Assembly (NCBI GenBank): GCA_030062745.1
Contig: CP099841.1
Coordinates: 9,859,501-9,923,500, forward strand
Direction: 5' to 3'
Source of the DNA: Capitulum mitella
Lineage: Eukaryota > Arthropoda > Thecostraca > Pollicipedomorpha > Pollicipedidae
Length of the DNA stretch: 64,000 nucleotides
Shown: piece after piece, positions 10,701-21,100 of the stretch
How positions within the stretch are numbered: the first letter of the stretch is position 1
Layout: each line of letters begins with the position of its first letter
Program-made: the position numbers and the translations under genes
Notes under the pieces: generated by a model
The model's input: the letters and a program-made list of their open reading frames with translations, nothing else
Told to the model about the DNA's origin: nothing
Database searches by the model: none

Positions 10701-13700
10701 TCCATTTTTGCATGCCTCCCCATAAAGACAAGGATAAATTTAACCGAGGTTAGGGGTAACTGGGCCCGCAAGCGCATCACTTTCGGTGGCGCGGTCTTCG
10801 CGTTAAAGCCGGGTATATGGTCTTTCAGATATTCAGGGTCGTGCATTTGACCTTGGTTTTTGAAAGTTCATAACTCGGAAACTGTGATGACTCATCATTC
10901 ATTGCACCTTTTTATTACACCACAAATCACAGATCGGTGAAACTAAGGATGCAGGTGTGCTTACTTAATTTTGAGGTGACATTTATGTGCTTTTTGCGCG
11001 TCGTTCGTCATTTACGGACAGCAGAACTTCAGTTGTCTTCACGGCTTTTGAGACCACGATAACGAAATTCTGTTCGCCAAATCGGGCGCTTGTAGGCGTA
11101 TCGTTTGACCTGAAAAGTGCTGGCATAGGACGTAGCAATGTGCACGCAGTGAATCCTCTCATAGGCTCCCCCTATTCAGCAAATTCGTGTTTCGTCTTTT
11201 GTGGTCCGGTTTCCTTTGTGGCGGTCGCTGGTCCTTCCTACTCCCTCGCTTCTGTCGGTCATCTCTGGTCAGGTTTCCTTTGTGACGGCAGTTGGTCCTC
11301 TCTACCCCCTCTTTCCCTGCCGTTGGCCGTGTCGGTTTCCTTTGTGACGACAGCCGCTCCCTCCCGGCTCCGTTTCCCGTGAGCGGCCGCGCCAATCTGC
11401 GCGGCCGCAGAGTGCCGCCGTCGCTGACGTGTGGCCTCTGCTTGACAGGTGCCACGAGAACTTCGGCGGCCGCCGAAATCTTGTTCGCCCGTCAGAACTT
11501 CGTCACGATCGCCAAGGCGTTCAAACTTCAGGCCATTGACGCCGTGTACATCGATTATAAAGGTAGTAGATTCCGGCGGGGCCGGAGGGCAATCTGCGTA
11601 ACTCGCCGGCGATGGCCGTCCGGACGGCCCAGCAACTGCGCAGCGGGCGGGGGGTCGCCAGGTGTCGCTGAGCTGGCCGGGGAGGGGGTCGGCGGCCGGT
11701 GCAGGACGGCACATATTCGGGAGCCGAGACGTCCGGCGCCGGTCGGGGCCGTGTTTAGACTGCGCTGGAGGCGCCTGCGGCCGGCGGCGGCGCGACGGCT
11801 CCGGCTGGCTCCGGCCCTCGCGGCCACGGCGGCGGATCTGCTGCCCGGCTCCCTCGCGGCGGCGGGATGCTCGGGCTCCCTGACCACTCTGATGGTGGTT
11901 AGTTGGTCGGAGTTGCGTATGGGTTGTTTAGACCGCGCTGCATTGCTGCGTTGTGGTGATTTAAGGATGACGGTTGACGTCGGTCTATCTCGGTCATTGG
12001 CACGGAGACTGACCTTTTGTGTCGTCTATGTGGACACCGGACAGCTGTACTCATTCGTGTACGCGGGCAGGTGCATTGTGCTGTCCGGCTGTGGCTCGGT
12101 TGTTTAATGCCGTTATCGCACTCTGGGTCTGGGCCAACTCATGCTGGCCCATTCGGCAGGGCCAGCCACCTGGGACTTTCTCTCAGTTGCGAGATTTTCG
12201 CGATGAGGACCTCGGTGTTGCAATGTCCGGCGTGATTGTTCAACACCGGTGTTACGGCGATGTACTTGTTACGTGTTCGGTGTTACGATGTCTAGCATCG
12301 ATTGGCGTGCTCCATCAAAGTTCATCAAAGACAAAGTTTCCGCCGGCCGTGGGGGAGGTAAAACGGTTCACAACCTTAAGTTGTCAAGAAAAAGGGAAAC
12401 AATGTTTCGAAAAACAGTGCAACAGTAAGTGCATGAACGCGTACTTTTAACTGCAGTAATCATTTGCATGAGCAAATCTTCGTATGAGCTTGGTGAAAAA
12501 TAAGCTGATGAACTAAAGGAACTCTAGGAGCACTGTTTTTTGCCAGCCTGTGACTGCGCGTCAGGTCCTGAGGCGATTAAGCCGGAAACCCGGCTGCATT
12601 TTCAACTGTCATGCCAGCCTGCGACTGCGCGTAAGGCCCTGAGGCGATTAAGTCGGAAACCCGGCTGCATTTTCTACTGTCATGTCTGCAAGTAAAGTAA
12701 ATGTCCGGTTTCCTCTGATAATAAGAAAGGCTTAGTCTGAGAAGTACTGGTTATCAGATTGTTCGCACCTAGGAGAATTTCAGTATTTCATTAAGTGATT
12801 CCTCTCCGCCTCACATATTCAAAGATGGTTCCCCGCGTATTTCCGGAATTTTGAAACATGGTGAAGAAAAAGTTCGATCGGCCAAACTATCTGTGTATCT
12901 GTATACATGCGCCCGTGTACCAGCAGTGTGTGGTGTTAACAGACCTGGATGGACTGTGTACTACCTGTGTGTGCTGACAGACCTGGAGGGGTTGCGGCGC
13001 CAATCGGAGGAGGGCGCCCAATTCGGCTTCACAGGGAAGCAGGTGATCCACCCGAGCCAGGTGCCGGTGGTTCAGCGGGCGTTCTCGCCGTCTGCGGAGC
13101 GAGTGGAGTGGGCCACCCAGCTGGTGGAGGCCTTCGATAGTCACCAACACTCCGGCAAGGTGAGTCAGGGGTTCTCGGGAGTCACCAACACTCCGGCAAG
13201 ACCAGCGAGCCAGGAGACTTAAGAGGGTCGCCGTGGCCGGTGACTGTTGGCCAGGCGAGCAGACGACGTGATCGTGCGACATCAGTGTGCGGTGTCCCGT
13301 CGGCAGCGGGACTCTGCCGTCGAGCAGGAGCTGGTCTGGACTCGGTCGTCCGAAGACTGCTGGACTGTCGTGTGGCCGCTCTTCGTCGCAGGAAAGTGTG
13401 CTGTGCTCTGCTGTGTAACAGCGACTGCTGTGTACTCCAGCGCTGCTGTGCTCTGCTGTGTGGCAGTGGCTGTTGTCTGTTGTGGGACGGCTGTGCTCTG
13501 CTGTGTGGCAGTGGCTGCTCTCTGTTGTGGGGCGGCTGTGCTCTGCTGTGTGACAGTGGCTGCTCTCTGCTGCGGGGCGGCTGGACTTTGGGTGTGGCGG
13601 TGACTGCGTCTGTCCCAGGGCTGCTGGACTATGCTCTGCGACTGGCGGCGGCCGCTCTCTGTTGCAGGGGGCGTTCACGTTTCGCGGCCACATGATCGAC

Positions 13701-13769
13701 CGGCCCCTGCTGCTGCAGGCGCGCAACGTGCTCAGGATGGCGTCCGCCACGGCCGCGGACGAGCGGTGA
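7606..13769 (+). CDS. CLYBL: CLYBL, citramalyl-CoA lyase, mitochondrial (6 exons, 5' end missing)
   Basis: Six exons join in frame: 7606-7734, 8246-8440, 8845-9037, 11449-11562, 12981-13159 and 13668-13769. Together they give 303 codons and a stop. The family enzyme splits citramalyl-CoA into acetyl-CoA and pyruvate in mitochondria, a step of C5-dicarboxylate (itaconate) clearance linked to vitamin B12 status; side activities as malate synthase are known. The protein shows the HpcH/HpaI-citrate lyase beta fold signatures: RAMLYVPGSD near residue 10, CEDGVA near 36, the VRVNSV arginine at 69, magnesium ligands Glu132 (FFTESALGLLN) and Asp159 (SLDGLVFG), GFTGKQVIHP in exon 5, and the aspartate of MIDRPLL at 281, which matches human Asp320. 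Human CLYBL has 340 residues; about 40 N-terminal residues, mainly the targeting peptide, are not located. Every joint preserves the reading frame and no inactivating change was seen, so the gene looks functional. Confidence 0.93.
8110..8235. repeat. Degenerate CTGACC-type short repeat in a CLYBL intron
   Basis: Recurring CACTGACCA, CTGACCGACACTGACC and GGCCAGCTGACCAGC words make up the last 125 bp of the intron before exon B and run up to its acceptor. This is a short imprecise tandem array. Confidence 0.55.
8246..8440 (+). CDS. CLYBL: CLYBL exon B
   Basis: Begins EEARRTIREVL and ends DSVDHVTW. It contains the conserved VRVNSV segment (substrate-side arginine) and LHLPKVDS. Acceptor CTGTCGACAG, donor TGG/gtaggt, both phase 0. 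Confidence 0.92.
8845..9037 (+). CDS. CLYBL: CLYBL exon C, metal-binding exon
   Basis: Begins FMEQLQRC and carries both magnesium ligands: Glu in FFTESALG and Asp in SLDGLVFG, 27 residues apart as in human CLYBL. Acceptor CTGTCACAG, donor ATTG/gtaagc, phase 1. The open frame runs in from further left, so the acceptor was chosen because it gives the W-F junction expected for the family. Confidence 0.92.
9038..11448. other. CLYBL intron 3
   Basis: Intron between exons C and D. Open frames inside (for example 10120-10846 on the minus strand) have no recognisable motif. The only structure seen is the repeat at 11208-11395. Confidence 0.6.
11208..11395. repeat. Triplicated ~63-bp repeat at the end of CLYBL intron 3
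   Basis: GGTTTCCTTTGTG recurs at 11208, 11272 and 11334, each followed by G(C/A)-rich and then pyrimidine-rich sequence (period 62-64 bp). It lies just upstream of exon D and supplies much of its pyrimidine-rich 3' intron sequence. Confidence 0.7.
11449..11562 (+). CDS. CLYBL: CLYBL exon D
   Basis: Encodes GATRTSAAAEILFARQ and IAKAFKLQAIDAVYIDYK. Acceptor GCTTGACAG, donor AAAG/gtagta, phase 1 on both sides. It is separated from exon C by a 2.4-kb intron. Confidence 0.92.
12541..12682. repeat. 71-bp tandem duplication in CLYBL intron 4
   Basis: Two head-to-tail copies, starting at 12541 and 12612, share TGCCAGCCTG, CTGAGGCGATTAAG and GGAAACCCGGCTGCATTTT. They differ at only a few positions, indicating a fairly recent duplication. 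Confidence 0.9.
12981..13159 (+). CDS. CLYBL: CLYBL exon E
   Basis: Encodes LRRQSEEGAQFGFTGKQVIHP and a segment ending HQHSGK. Acceptor GTGCTGACAG, donor AAG/gtgagt. A near-copy of the acceptor and exon start (TTAACAGACCTGGATGG) lies about 40 bp upstream at 12938-12955. Confidence 0.92.
13380..13600. repeat. ~45-bp minisatellite in the last CLYBL intron
   Basis: Repeats of GTGCTCTGCTGTGTG(A/G)CAGTGGCTG with CTCTGTTGTGGGGCGG. Period is about 45 bp with 4-5 units. Open frames through it on both strands (including 12887-13867 minus, 326 codons) are by-products of the repeat. Confidence 0.75.
13668..13769 (+). CDS. CLYBL: CLYBL exon F (terminal)
   Basis: Begins GAFTFRGHMIDRPLLLQARN and ends at TGA 13767-13769. 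It contains the aspartate that in the human trimer reaches the neighbouring active site. Acceptor CTCTGTTGCAG follows a pyrimidine-rich minisatellite. Confidence 0.92.
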   Translation, partial: GAFTFRGHMIDRPLLLQARNVLRMASATAADER

Positions 13770-14328
13770 CGCGTCACGGCGGCGTGCCGCCACTGTGCCG
13801 TCGTTATACCTGTGTCACGTCGGCGAGGGGCGTGAGACCCCCCAGACGCCGTCAGTGTGGCCGACACCGACTACTGGACAGCAGCACTGTCATGTGACGT
13901 GATTAGGCTGTAATGACTGATGTGCAATAGACGGTTAATGTGCTCGTCAAGGCCCTGCCTTCGTGAATGCTTGCGTCCGTCAGGGTGATGGGATTGGCTT
14001 TGCGCGATCGCCTGAGGGGTTGTCATTGGCTTCGTGTTGCGCATCCCGGCGTGTCACGTCTTAGTGTTTGCTACCTGTTTGTGGTCATTACAATCCTTGT
14101 GTTTGGTGCGATCTTAATGATATTGTAAAGTTAATGGAACGAACGTAATGCGCTGATGACGTCAAGTTTTCGGTCATTCGATTTGGAATTGCCAAATTTG
14201 GAAAATTTGAAGGAAAAAAGGGAAAAATTGAAAAATTTGGAAACTCGAGAATGTGTAGTTAACCCATGCCCGGGAGAATGTCACTTGACGTATGGAGTTG
14301 TGCGGATGTTATCGGGCGCTCGGGTGTA
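13770..14328. other. 3' flank of CLYBL
   Basis: Expected 3' UTR and downstream sequence. No clear AATAAA signal was found close to the stop codon. Nothing else was recognised. Confidence 0.4.
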
Positions 14329-14344
14329 TTGAGAGGACGATGTC

Positions 14345-14491
14345 GTGACGGCAACGGACGAGACTCGCCAAAAACGTGTCGACGAACTGATTGGTGAAAA
14401 TCGTCGCATCAAGCGAAAAGAAACTGCAGATGAATTGGGCATTTCTACGGAATCAGTTGGGCACATCGTCGATGTTCCTGAACATCGCTAG
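14345..14491 (+). pseudogene. Mariner-type transposase fragment (N-terminal HTH)
   Basis: About 48 codons, beginning VTATDETRQKRVDELIGENR and continuing with KETADELGISTESVGHIV, then a stop at 14489. This is the DNA-binding helix-turn-helix region of Tc1/mariner transposases (also seen in SETMAR). Codons just upstream (EDD) fit the linker before this motif, suggesting an internal deletion, with a stop (TGA) three codons further up. No catalytic domain or terminal repeats remain. It is a dead relic. Confidence 0.75.
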
Positions 14492-14657
14492 TCTGTGACG
14501 GTTTCAATACAGACTGGTATGTCTCTGTTTGTGATAGTTTCAATATAGACTGGTATATCACTGTGAAATGTGCGACTTCGTGACACTACACAGTGCATGA
14601 CAAAAGTCACTCCCTGAATGACTATGATCTGTCATCCCCGAAACGAACGTGCCGATT

Positions 14658-14715
14658 TTAATTATTAATAAATTAATTATTTAATTAATTAATTAATTAA
14701 TTAATAGATATTAAT
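14658..14715. repeat. (AATT/TTAA)n low-complexity tract
   Basis: Runs of TAATTAAT with a few interruptions. AT-only simple repeat. Confidence 0.9.
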
Positions 14716-14720
14716 TAAAT

Positions 14721-16914
14721 CATGCAGCTGAAGTATTCAGCAACTCATTGTCTGAGTATCAGTCGCCAATTTCAGTCTCATGTGCTACTGTCTCATTGAC
14801 CGACCCATATTTGTTTGCCGTTGCTTCCGTCAGATTTGAGCTGCGTAGTGTGATTTTATGACGGACGTGGCTATGTTGTCCGCATCCTGGTCATCTCCAG
14901 TTTGAATATCGTTCGGGACAATGTTGAAATTTTGGCCATTGTAGATGGTGATCGGGTTAGAAATATAACTTGTAAACCATTTATTCATACAAATTACCAC
15001 TACATCGACGCTACGCAATGCACAAGAGCACGACGGTACAGCGGCATTGTGTACGAAATTGAGGTCTTCAAGGTTTGCTGTTTGCTGGCACATTCAGAGC
15101 GCATTTTATTTACTACGCCCTAACTACAGCACGTACACACACGCTAAAAACGTATGTAAATAGCTTATACACAAACCTCTAAGGGTATGTACAATCATGT
15201 CGGATCAGTGGTCGCGTTGTCGCGTGATTCGTTAACGCGTACGCTCACCGACGTCCAGCCGATGGCTGAAGTCTAGAGCGAGATCCCCGAGACTTCACCA
15301 AATGTGTGTAAACCTACGGTGAAGAAATAGCACTACATTTCCGTGCACGTGTTCCCTGGCGCATAGTCCAGGAAGTGAAAAGATGCAAAAATAACTGTCC
15401 TCCTATAGCAGTTCCTTGAGAAAACGATGTGTAAACGCCGAAGACAAATGTCAGAATCGGAGAGCAACCGCTGGGTGTGCTGGAGCTCCGTTTCGAGGAT
15501 TTCATTCTCTTTGGCCGTCGCAGCCGACGATATTTTACCCACATCCGCGTGCCACTGACCGTGACGGCGTTGTCCCTTGAATTTTCGCTTACAACAGTGA
15601 ATCTCTGACTTCCGTGTTTATCGTGTAGCAACATGTTTCCTTGAATTAACTGCGACCCGTGCACACACATTTTAGTACTCCCTGTGTCACTCACCCTGCA
15701 TTCATTCACTCCTCACTCTGGACATATCAGTGACCCCCTCAGTTTCTTGCTATCTGCATTCTACTTGCCTCTCTGGTAGTAATTTCCAGATCATTCTGCA
15801 TCGCTCTCGCACTCGCGCCTGCTGTCCGGTCCCTCACTACTTTCGACCGCAGGCTGCACACCAAGGCAACTTCGAATGCATTTCCCGTGCTCGGGTGCCG
15901 GAGCCGAGCTTCGGAGGCCCGGACCGGGAGGCCGACGTCCGCCCCCCGGTCCCCGGCCACACCGCTGGACAGCCCCGGCAGCCGGTCCGCCGCGGACAGG
16001 GCACTGTCGGACCCCGAGCAGGGCTGTCCGCCCGTGGTGCGAGCGGGCCGAGGTCACGGACTCCCACAGCAGGCGCTGGCGGGCACGCTCCTAGCTTCAA
16101 CTGCATTCACAGCCCGATGAGCCATATCTGACGAATCTGACCCGCACTTGGTCAACACAGCGCGACAGGCAATAGCGACAGCACTTGTAATGTGAGGAAG
16201 ACGGCTTGGTGCTTGGCTACTTGGCTACGCTAAAAATTTGAGTTTTCAGTTTCGCCACTGCGAACACCCTGCTAGATGTTTTGCAATCTCTTAATGTTTC
16301 GTAAAAGAACAATTTATTGTGCAACTGCAGATGCATGACGCAAGAATGAAATCTTCAAAGACGTTACACCAGCATCTGGCAGAGTATTAGCGTCACGGCC
16401 GACTGCGCACTCCCAAATAATGAACCGAACCGCCAGACACGATCTTAAACTGAAATCCGTTTACCGCGATATATTGCAGTCCACATATGATGTGTGGCGA
16501 ATCGCACATCCCATGGGGCCGCTATCTGACTAACGCCTGGACGAACACAGCCCAAACACGTCATCGTCAGTAGAACGGGGATCCTAGTGGCCAGTGCAAT
16601 ATTTATGGCACGGGTTACCTTCTTTTTGAAATGAATGCAGGGCGTGTTCATGTTTGTAGAGGAGTTCGAGCTTCGAAGGGGACAGAAGAGAACTGTGATC
16701 ATGGAAGGAGCGTTGAGCAATGTGCAGATCCCATACACTGCGGATTTAGTTCTCTCTACCTTAACACGAGGTTCACCACTGCGCTGCTCTGGGGGGCTGG
16801 ACCCAGCCAGATTCAGGTCCCTTAGCGCTTCGTCCCGCCGGCCGGCCAGCAGGCTGGGCCACGACTGCACGCCGTTCTCAATAGGCATTCCCGGCTGAAG
16901 CTGCACTGCCAGCC
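14721..16914. other. Intergenic, with a GC-rich patch at 15880-16100
   Basis: No gene recognised. The 15880-16100 patch is CpG-rich and gives overlapping open frames on both strands in several registers, as expected from composition rather than coding. Confidence 0.4.
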
Positions 16915-17000
16915 TTCCTCAACACACACGCGCGCACGCACGCATCCCCCGCCACACTCTCTCCCTCTCTTTCTTCCCCCTCCCTCTCTCTCTCTCGTCC
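16915..17000. repeat. (CA/CG)n then (CT)n simple repeat
   Basis: CACACACGCGCGCACGCACGC followed by CTCTCTCCCTCTC and similar runs. This is compound simple sequence. Confidence 0.8.
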
Positions 17001-17557
17001 ATGGCTGTGCTGCTGGCCTTAGGCACTACAAAGTCAGCTATAACTGCACTGCCAGCATTAACCATTGCACATTTCCGACTACAGCGGCACCGGCCGCCGT
17101 GTTAAATACACAGTTGTACTGCCGTCCGTGCCCAATCACACTCTCAGTTGTACTGTCTTCCGTGCTCGGTGTGCTCTCGACGGCAGCTGTGCTGGCCGCG
17201 ACTCAATGCAACGGTGTGCGCGCCCCGCTGTTGCCTGCAGTATCACACTGCAAAACATTTACACCGCCAGCAAACTGGCCAAACACGATCAAACCCGACA
17301 AGCCTTACGCCAACCGTCACCTTAGCAGCCCAGGGTGTATCCAAACTTATTAGAAATTGCCATCGCTTACAGGTGTCAGGTCGATGGAGCTTGTGCTCAA
17401 GAAGACTGAATAAAAGACGTTGACGGAAAAAGGCCGCGGGCGTGGTTTATGCGATCAAAACGCAAACGGCATACAAAAAATGTAGCGTTCTGACTGACAT
17501 GACTAACAAGTAATATAAAATATTTTTATAGTTAACGAGAGGAATAAAGCGATGCAA

Positions 17558-17601
17558 CATTGTCAAATAAGACACAGCTCATTGTCAAATAAGACACAGC
17601 T
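17558..17601. repeat. 22-bp tandem duplication
   Basis: CATTGTCAAATAAGACACAG occurs twice head-to-tail with period 22 bp. Confidence 0.9.
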
Positions 17602-17749
17602 AATAATCCAGGTATCGATCTCGACATTTTGACACCTTTCATCAAGCAACGCACCGCGCACGCGGCCAATTTTGTATCATTAGCTTGCCCCACGTATGCT
17701 CACTCTAAGCCTTCATTATCGCATTAGGGCCACGTTCAACGAGTCCGCT

Positions 17750-18055
17750 CTCACTTACTCATTCATTCGCTCTTTCACTCAGTCACCCATCCACCAATCT
17801 CGCACGCACGCGCTCTCTCTCCCTCCCTCTCTTCCCTTCTCGCTCCCACTCTCCCTCCTTCCTTCCTTCCTTCCTCTCTCCCTCTTTCTCTCTTACTCTT
17901 TCTGTCCCTCTATCCCTCCGCCTCTCTCCTCTCGCTCGCTTGCCCCTTCGTTCGCTTTTCCTCCCCAGCATCTCCCCTCTTTCTTCCTTTCACCCTCTCT
18001 GCAAGTTTTCTTTATTCTCCCCTTTACTCATTTCTTTCCCCGTTACCCTATCCCA
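17750..18055. repeat. Long pyrimidine-rich tract
   Basis: About 300 bp with almost only C and T on the plus strand, including (TTCC)n and (CTCC)n runs. It is strongly strand-asymmetric. Open frames through it on both strands are compositional artefacts. Confidence 0.9.
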
Positions 18056-18059
18056 TGAC

Positions 18060-18890
18060 CTTGGCGTCACATGTCGTCACACGATGACACAACTGTTACG
18101 TACCCAGAGGCGGCAACAACAATTTTGGTTGTGGGCGACGAGGGACAGGGTCAAGCATGGCCAAACCCCATTAAAGTAAATTATTGAATCCATTGAAGAG
18201 GCCGTATCAATATCTGAGACACGGGCTTTGACAGAAATAATTATGCCCCTTCCCAATCGCTAACGTCTCGTTCTTTTCGTTTTGCTTGATTTGCAATTAA
18301 ATTTACTTGGCTCACATACACGGCAATAGAACATTGTGAAACAATGCCTCATTCAGATAATTTCATATGGGGAGTGTCTCACCGATGGCTTTTGATCAAG
18401 AAACGATAGTCGTATGCTCATCATGTAGGTGACCATAAAACAGGACACGACTACGCGATGGCGTGTCTGGACTGAGGCACTGACGGACTGGGTCAGGAGG
18501 CTGGTGTAATGACTAAGCACGCGCCAAGTACAGAGCGCCAAAAAACGGTGCCGGATTGCGGGATTGTTACGGTAAAAATTATTCCTTTCAGGCGATGAGC
18601 CCATTGGTGCTTCATTGGCGAGAACGTTCCATAACGTGTTGGAAAAGTGTGGGGTTCACCAGTTATTTATAGATAAAAACTACTTCTTGCTCGCTGCACA
18701 CTCCTACAGCGACGAAGCTGGCTTGCAGTGCTTCAGGAGCGAAACATGATTTGCGGCGCCTAGCTGTAGCTGTAAACCGTGTAGCTGTAAACCTCAGGCC
18801 ATGGTCTGACTACAGGGCTCGTGGCTGTTTGGGACTAGTTTCGAGGAGCCATTCGATTACAAAGCTTCTCTCAGGCGCGCTCTCCGCCCA
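18060..18890. other. Intergenic, nothing recognised
   Basis: No conserved frame or repeat seen. Confidence 0.4.
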
Positions 18891-18891
18891 G

Positions 18892-19135
18892 GGCCAGCAG
18901 CTGGTCCTCCTGACAGTGCCGAGGCCAGCAACTGGTCCTCCTGACAGTGCTGGGGCCAGCAACTGGTCCGCCTAACTGTGCCGGGCCTGCTGGCCCGCCT
19001 AATTGTGCCTTTGCCCGCTGCTGGTCCGGTGAACAGTGCCGGGGCCCGCTGCTGGTCCGGCGAACAGTGCCGGGACCAGCCGCTGGTCCGGCTGACAATG
19101 CCGGGACCAGCCAGCAGCGGGTCCGGCTGACGGTT
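18892..19135. repeat. 31-bp GC-rich minisatellite, about 8 units
   Basis: Units begin at 18892, 18923 and 18954 and continue to about 19132 with consensus words GGCCAGCAACTGGTCC and CTGACAGTGCCG. The period is 31 bp. Later units diverge and two differ in length. Confidence 0.9.
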
Positions 19136-20515
19136 ACTGCCGGTGGAGGCCACGGGCGGCCTGCTCGGGCTCAGCTAGGCCTGGCTGGGACCGCCCGGCC
19201 CAGGCCGCCCTGCACGCTCTCCTGCTAGCTGGGGAATTCACCCTCGGCTGCCAGGTTACGCCGGGTGGATCAGTTCAGGCAGACCTGTGCTGTCACGCTG
19301 AGAGCGCTGCCGGGTGTGGGTAAGTGATTGGTGGTACATGACAGCAGGCACAGATGGTGTGCTACGTTGATCAGATTCTACGCGACCTTAATGCTGCTTG
19401 TCGCCTTCCCCGGTATTCTCACACGAAAATGATAATTTTAACTCAATAAAAGTAGTATGTTATGCATAATATTCTCTTATGTTTGGAAGTCCGAACAGAT
19501 CTTAAGAATGTACAGTAAGATTTGGGTCTGACGTTCATTGACATCCGAACTTTGGAAGACGTGTTCCTTTATGGACGAAACTTTTGCTGTGAACGCTCTT
19601 GGACGAAAGGTCATTATTCCTTTCACGAGGGGATATTGTCGTTAGGGTGCTGCTGCGCTAACGACCGGGGCGAAGGCCAGCCCATGTTCGCTAACTTTCT
19701 CGGTCTTACCAGTTGCCAACCGCAAGATGGTTTTGGTCGAACCGAAGCTGTACATAGACCTTCTATGATATGTACACACCATGATGGATGGAAGCCACCA
19801 TACGAACCATAATGTCATAGTTTACCATACAGAACCAGAACGTGGAGTGTTTGGTCGCCACTGGTGCAGTCTGTTCTCAGTCTAACGCGTGTGATATGCT
19901 ATCTCTACGCCACAATACATAGTCCGCGTCGCCTTCTGTGACATAAATCTGCAAAACGACTCTACACGGACGTACAAAACTAGCTGCCGACGTAAACTAG
20001 GCAGCAGCCGACACAGAAGACGAGGGAGGACCGTGCAGGTGCCTAATGCACGGGCTCCCTTCACGTCAGCCGCCGCAGGAGTTGTACGTTCAGTTTGTAT
20101 CTCAAGTCGCGCCCCTGGGCACGTGTGTCGTGGTGTGACAATCCACCTCTGGCCTCAGGTGAACTGAGGGACACAGAGAACGCACCCGCGTGGTCTCACA
20201 GGACTCGTCGCCAGCGACGGACAGCCGAATGATTCATGCCCAGGAATTTGCCAGGATGCTCTTGAGCGACTCTTTGAGGAAGACAATGCCGCAACCTAAC
20301 AGAACTGCCACATACGCAAATTAACCCTATGGATAATTCAAGCAACAGGCTGCCCTAATGAAGAAGGCCTCGTAGCTGAGTTATTGACGAAATGATAGGA
20401 AAACAAGCAAATAATGAAATCTTGAATGTGGGAAACCGAGCCAGCAGAGCCCCATAACCGGCGAAAACTGGGAGTGGGTGACGGCCAGTGGCGGGTGCTC
20501 AGAACCCTGACTGGA
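19136..20515. other. Intergenic, nothing recognised
   Basis: The 96-codon open frame at 19522-19812 has no recognisable motif. No other feature was seen. Confidence 0.4.
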
Positions 20516-20519
20516 GGCT

Positions 20520-20895
20520 TCGCACCTGAAGGGAGGCTTCGCGCGGCCCAGCCGACCTGAAGGGAGGCGCCGTGCGGTGCGGTGGCCTGAAGGGAGGCGT
20601 CGCGCGGTGCAGCGGGCCTGAACGGAGGCGTCGTTCGGTCCAGCGGGCCTGAAGGGAGGCGTCGCGCGGTGCAGAGGGCCTGAAGGGAGGCGTCGTGCGG
20701 TGCAGAGGGCCTGAAGGGAGGCGTCACGCGGTGCAACGGGCCTGAAGGGAGGCGTCGTTCGGTCCAGCGGACTTGAACGGAGGCGCCACGCGGTGCAGAG
20801 CCTGAAGGGAGGCGTCGCGCGGTGCAGAGGGCCTGAAGGGAGGCGTCGCGGGGCGCAGAGGGCTTGAGGGGAGGCGTCGTGCGGTGCAGCGGCGG
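20520..20895. repeat. 31-bp GC-rich minisatellite, about 12 units
   Basis: Consensus GCCTGAAGGGAGGCGTCG followed by CGCGGTGCAGCGG; units for example at 20585 and 20616, period 31 bp. It ends about 13 bp past the stop codon of the minus-strand LDLa gene, so it should form much of that gene's 3' UTR if transcription continues. Confidence 0.9.
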
Positions 20896-20907
20896 CGGAC
20901 GGGCCGA

Positions 20908-21100
20908 CTAGGCGGCGTGCTGCACGGCCACGGTGAGGCCGGCGGCCAGCAGAGACAGCGGCGTCCAGGCTCGCGCCCCACCGCCGACCGGGCGGCTTAA
21001 CTCCGGCCGGCGCGGCCTGCGGCTCTGGCCAGACGAAGTCACCGGGTGCGGACAGTCGGCCTCGTCCTCGCCTCCGTCGCAGTCGCTGACGCCGTCACAC
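20908..21100 (-). CDS. LDLa protein, terminal exon with GPI-like tail
   Basis: Starts CDGVSDCDGGEDEADC after acceptor CCGTCTCCAG and ends at TAG. It codes for the end of module 4, a basic linker and a hydrophobic C-terminus. The open frame continues upstream of the acceptor to 21417, but that part is intron with a degenerate repeat. Confidence 0.87.

Noticed and set aside
12887-13867. 326-codon minus-strand open frame
   Set aside because: It is antisense to CLYBL exons E and F and the minisatellite between them; composition is low-complexity and driven by the repeat.
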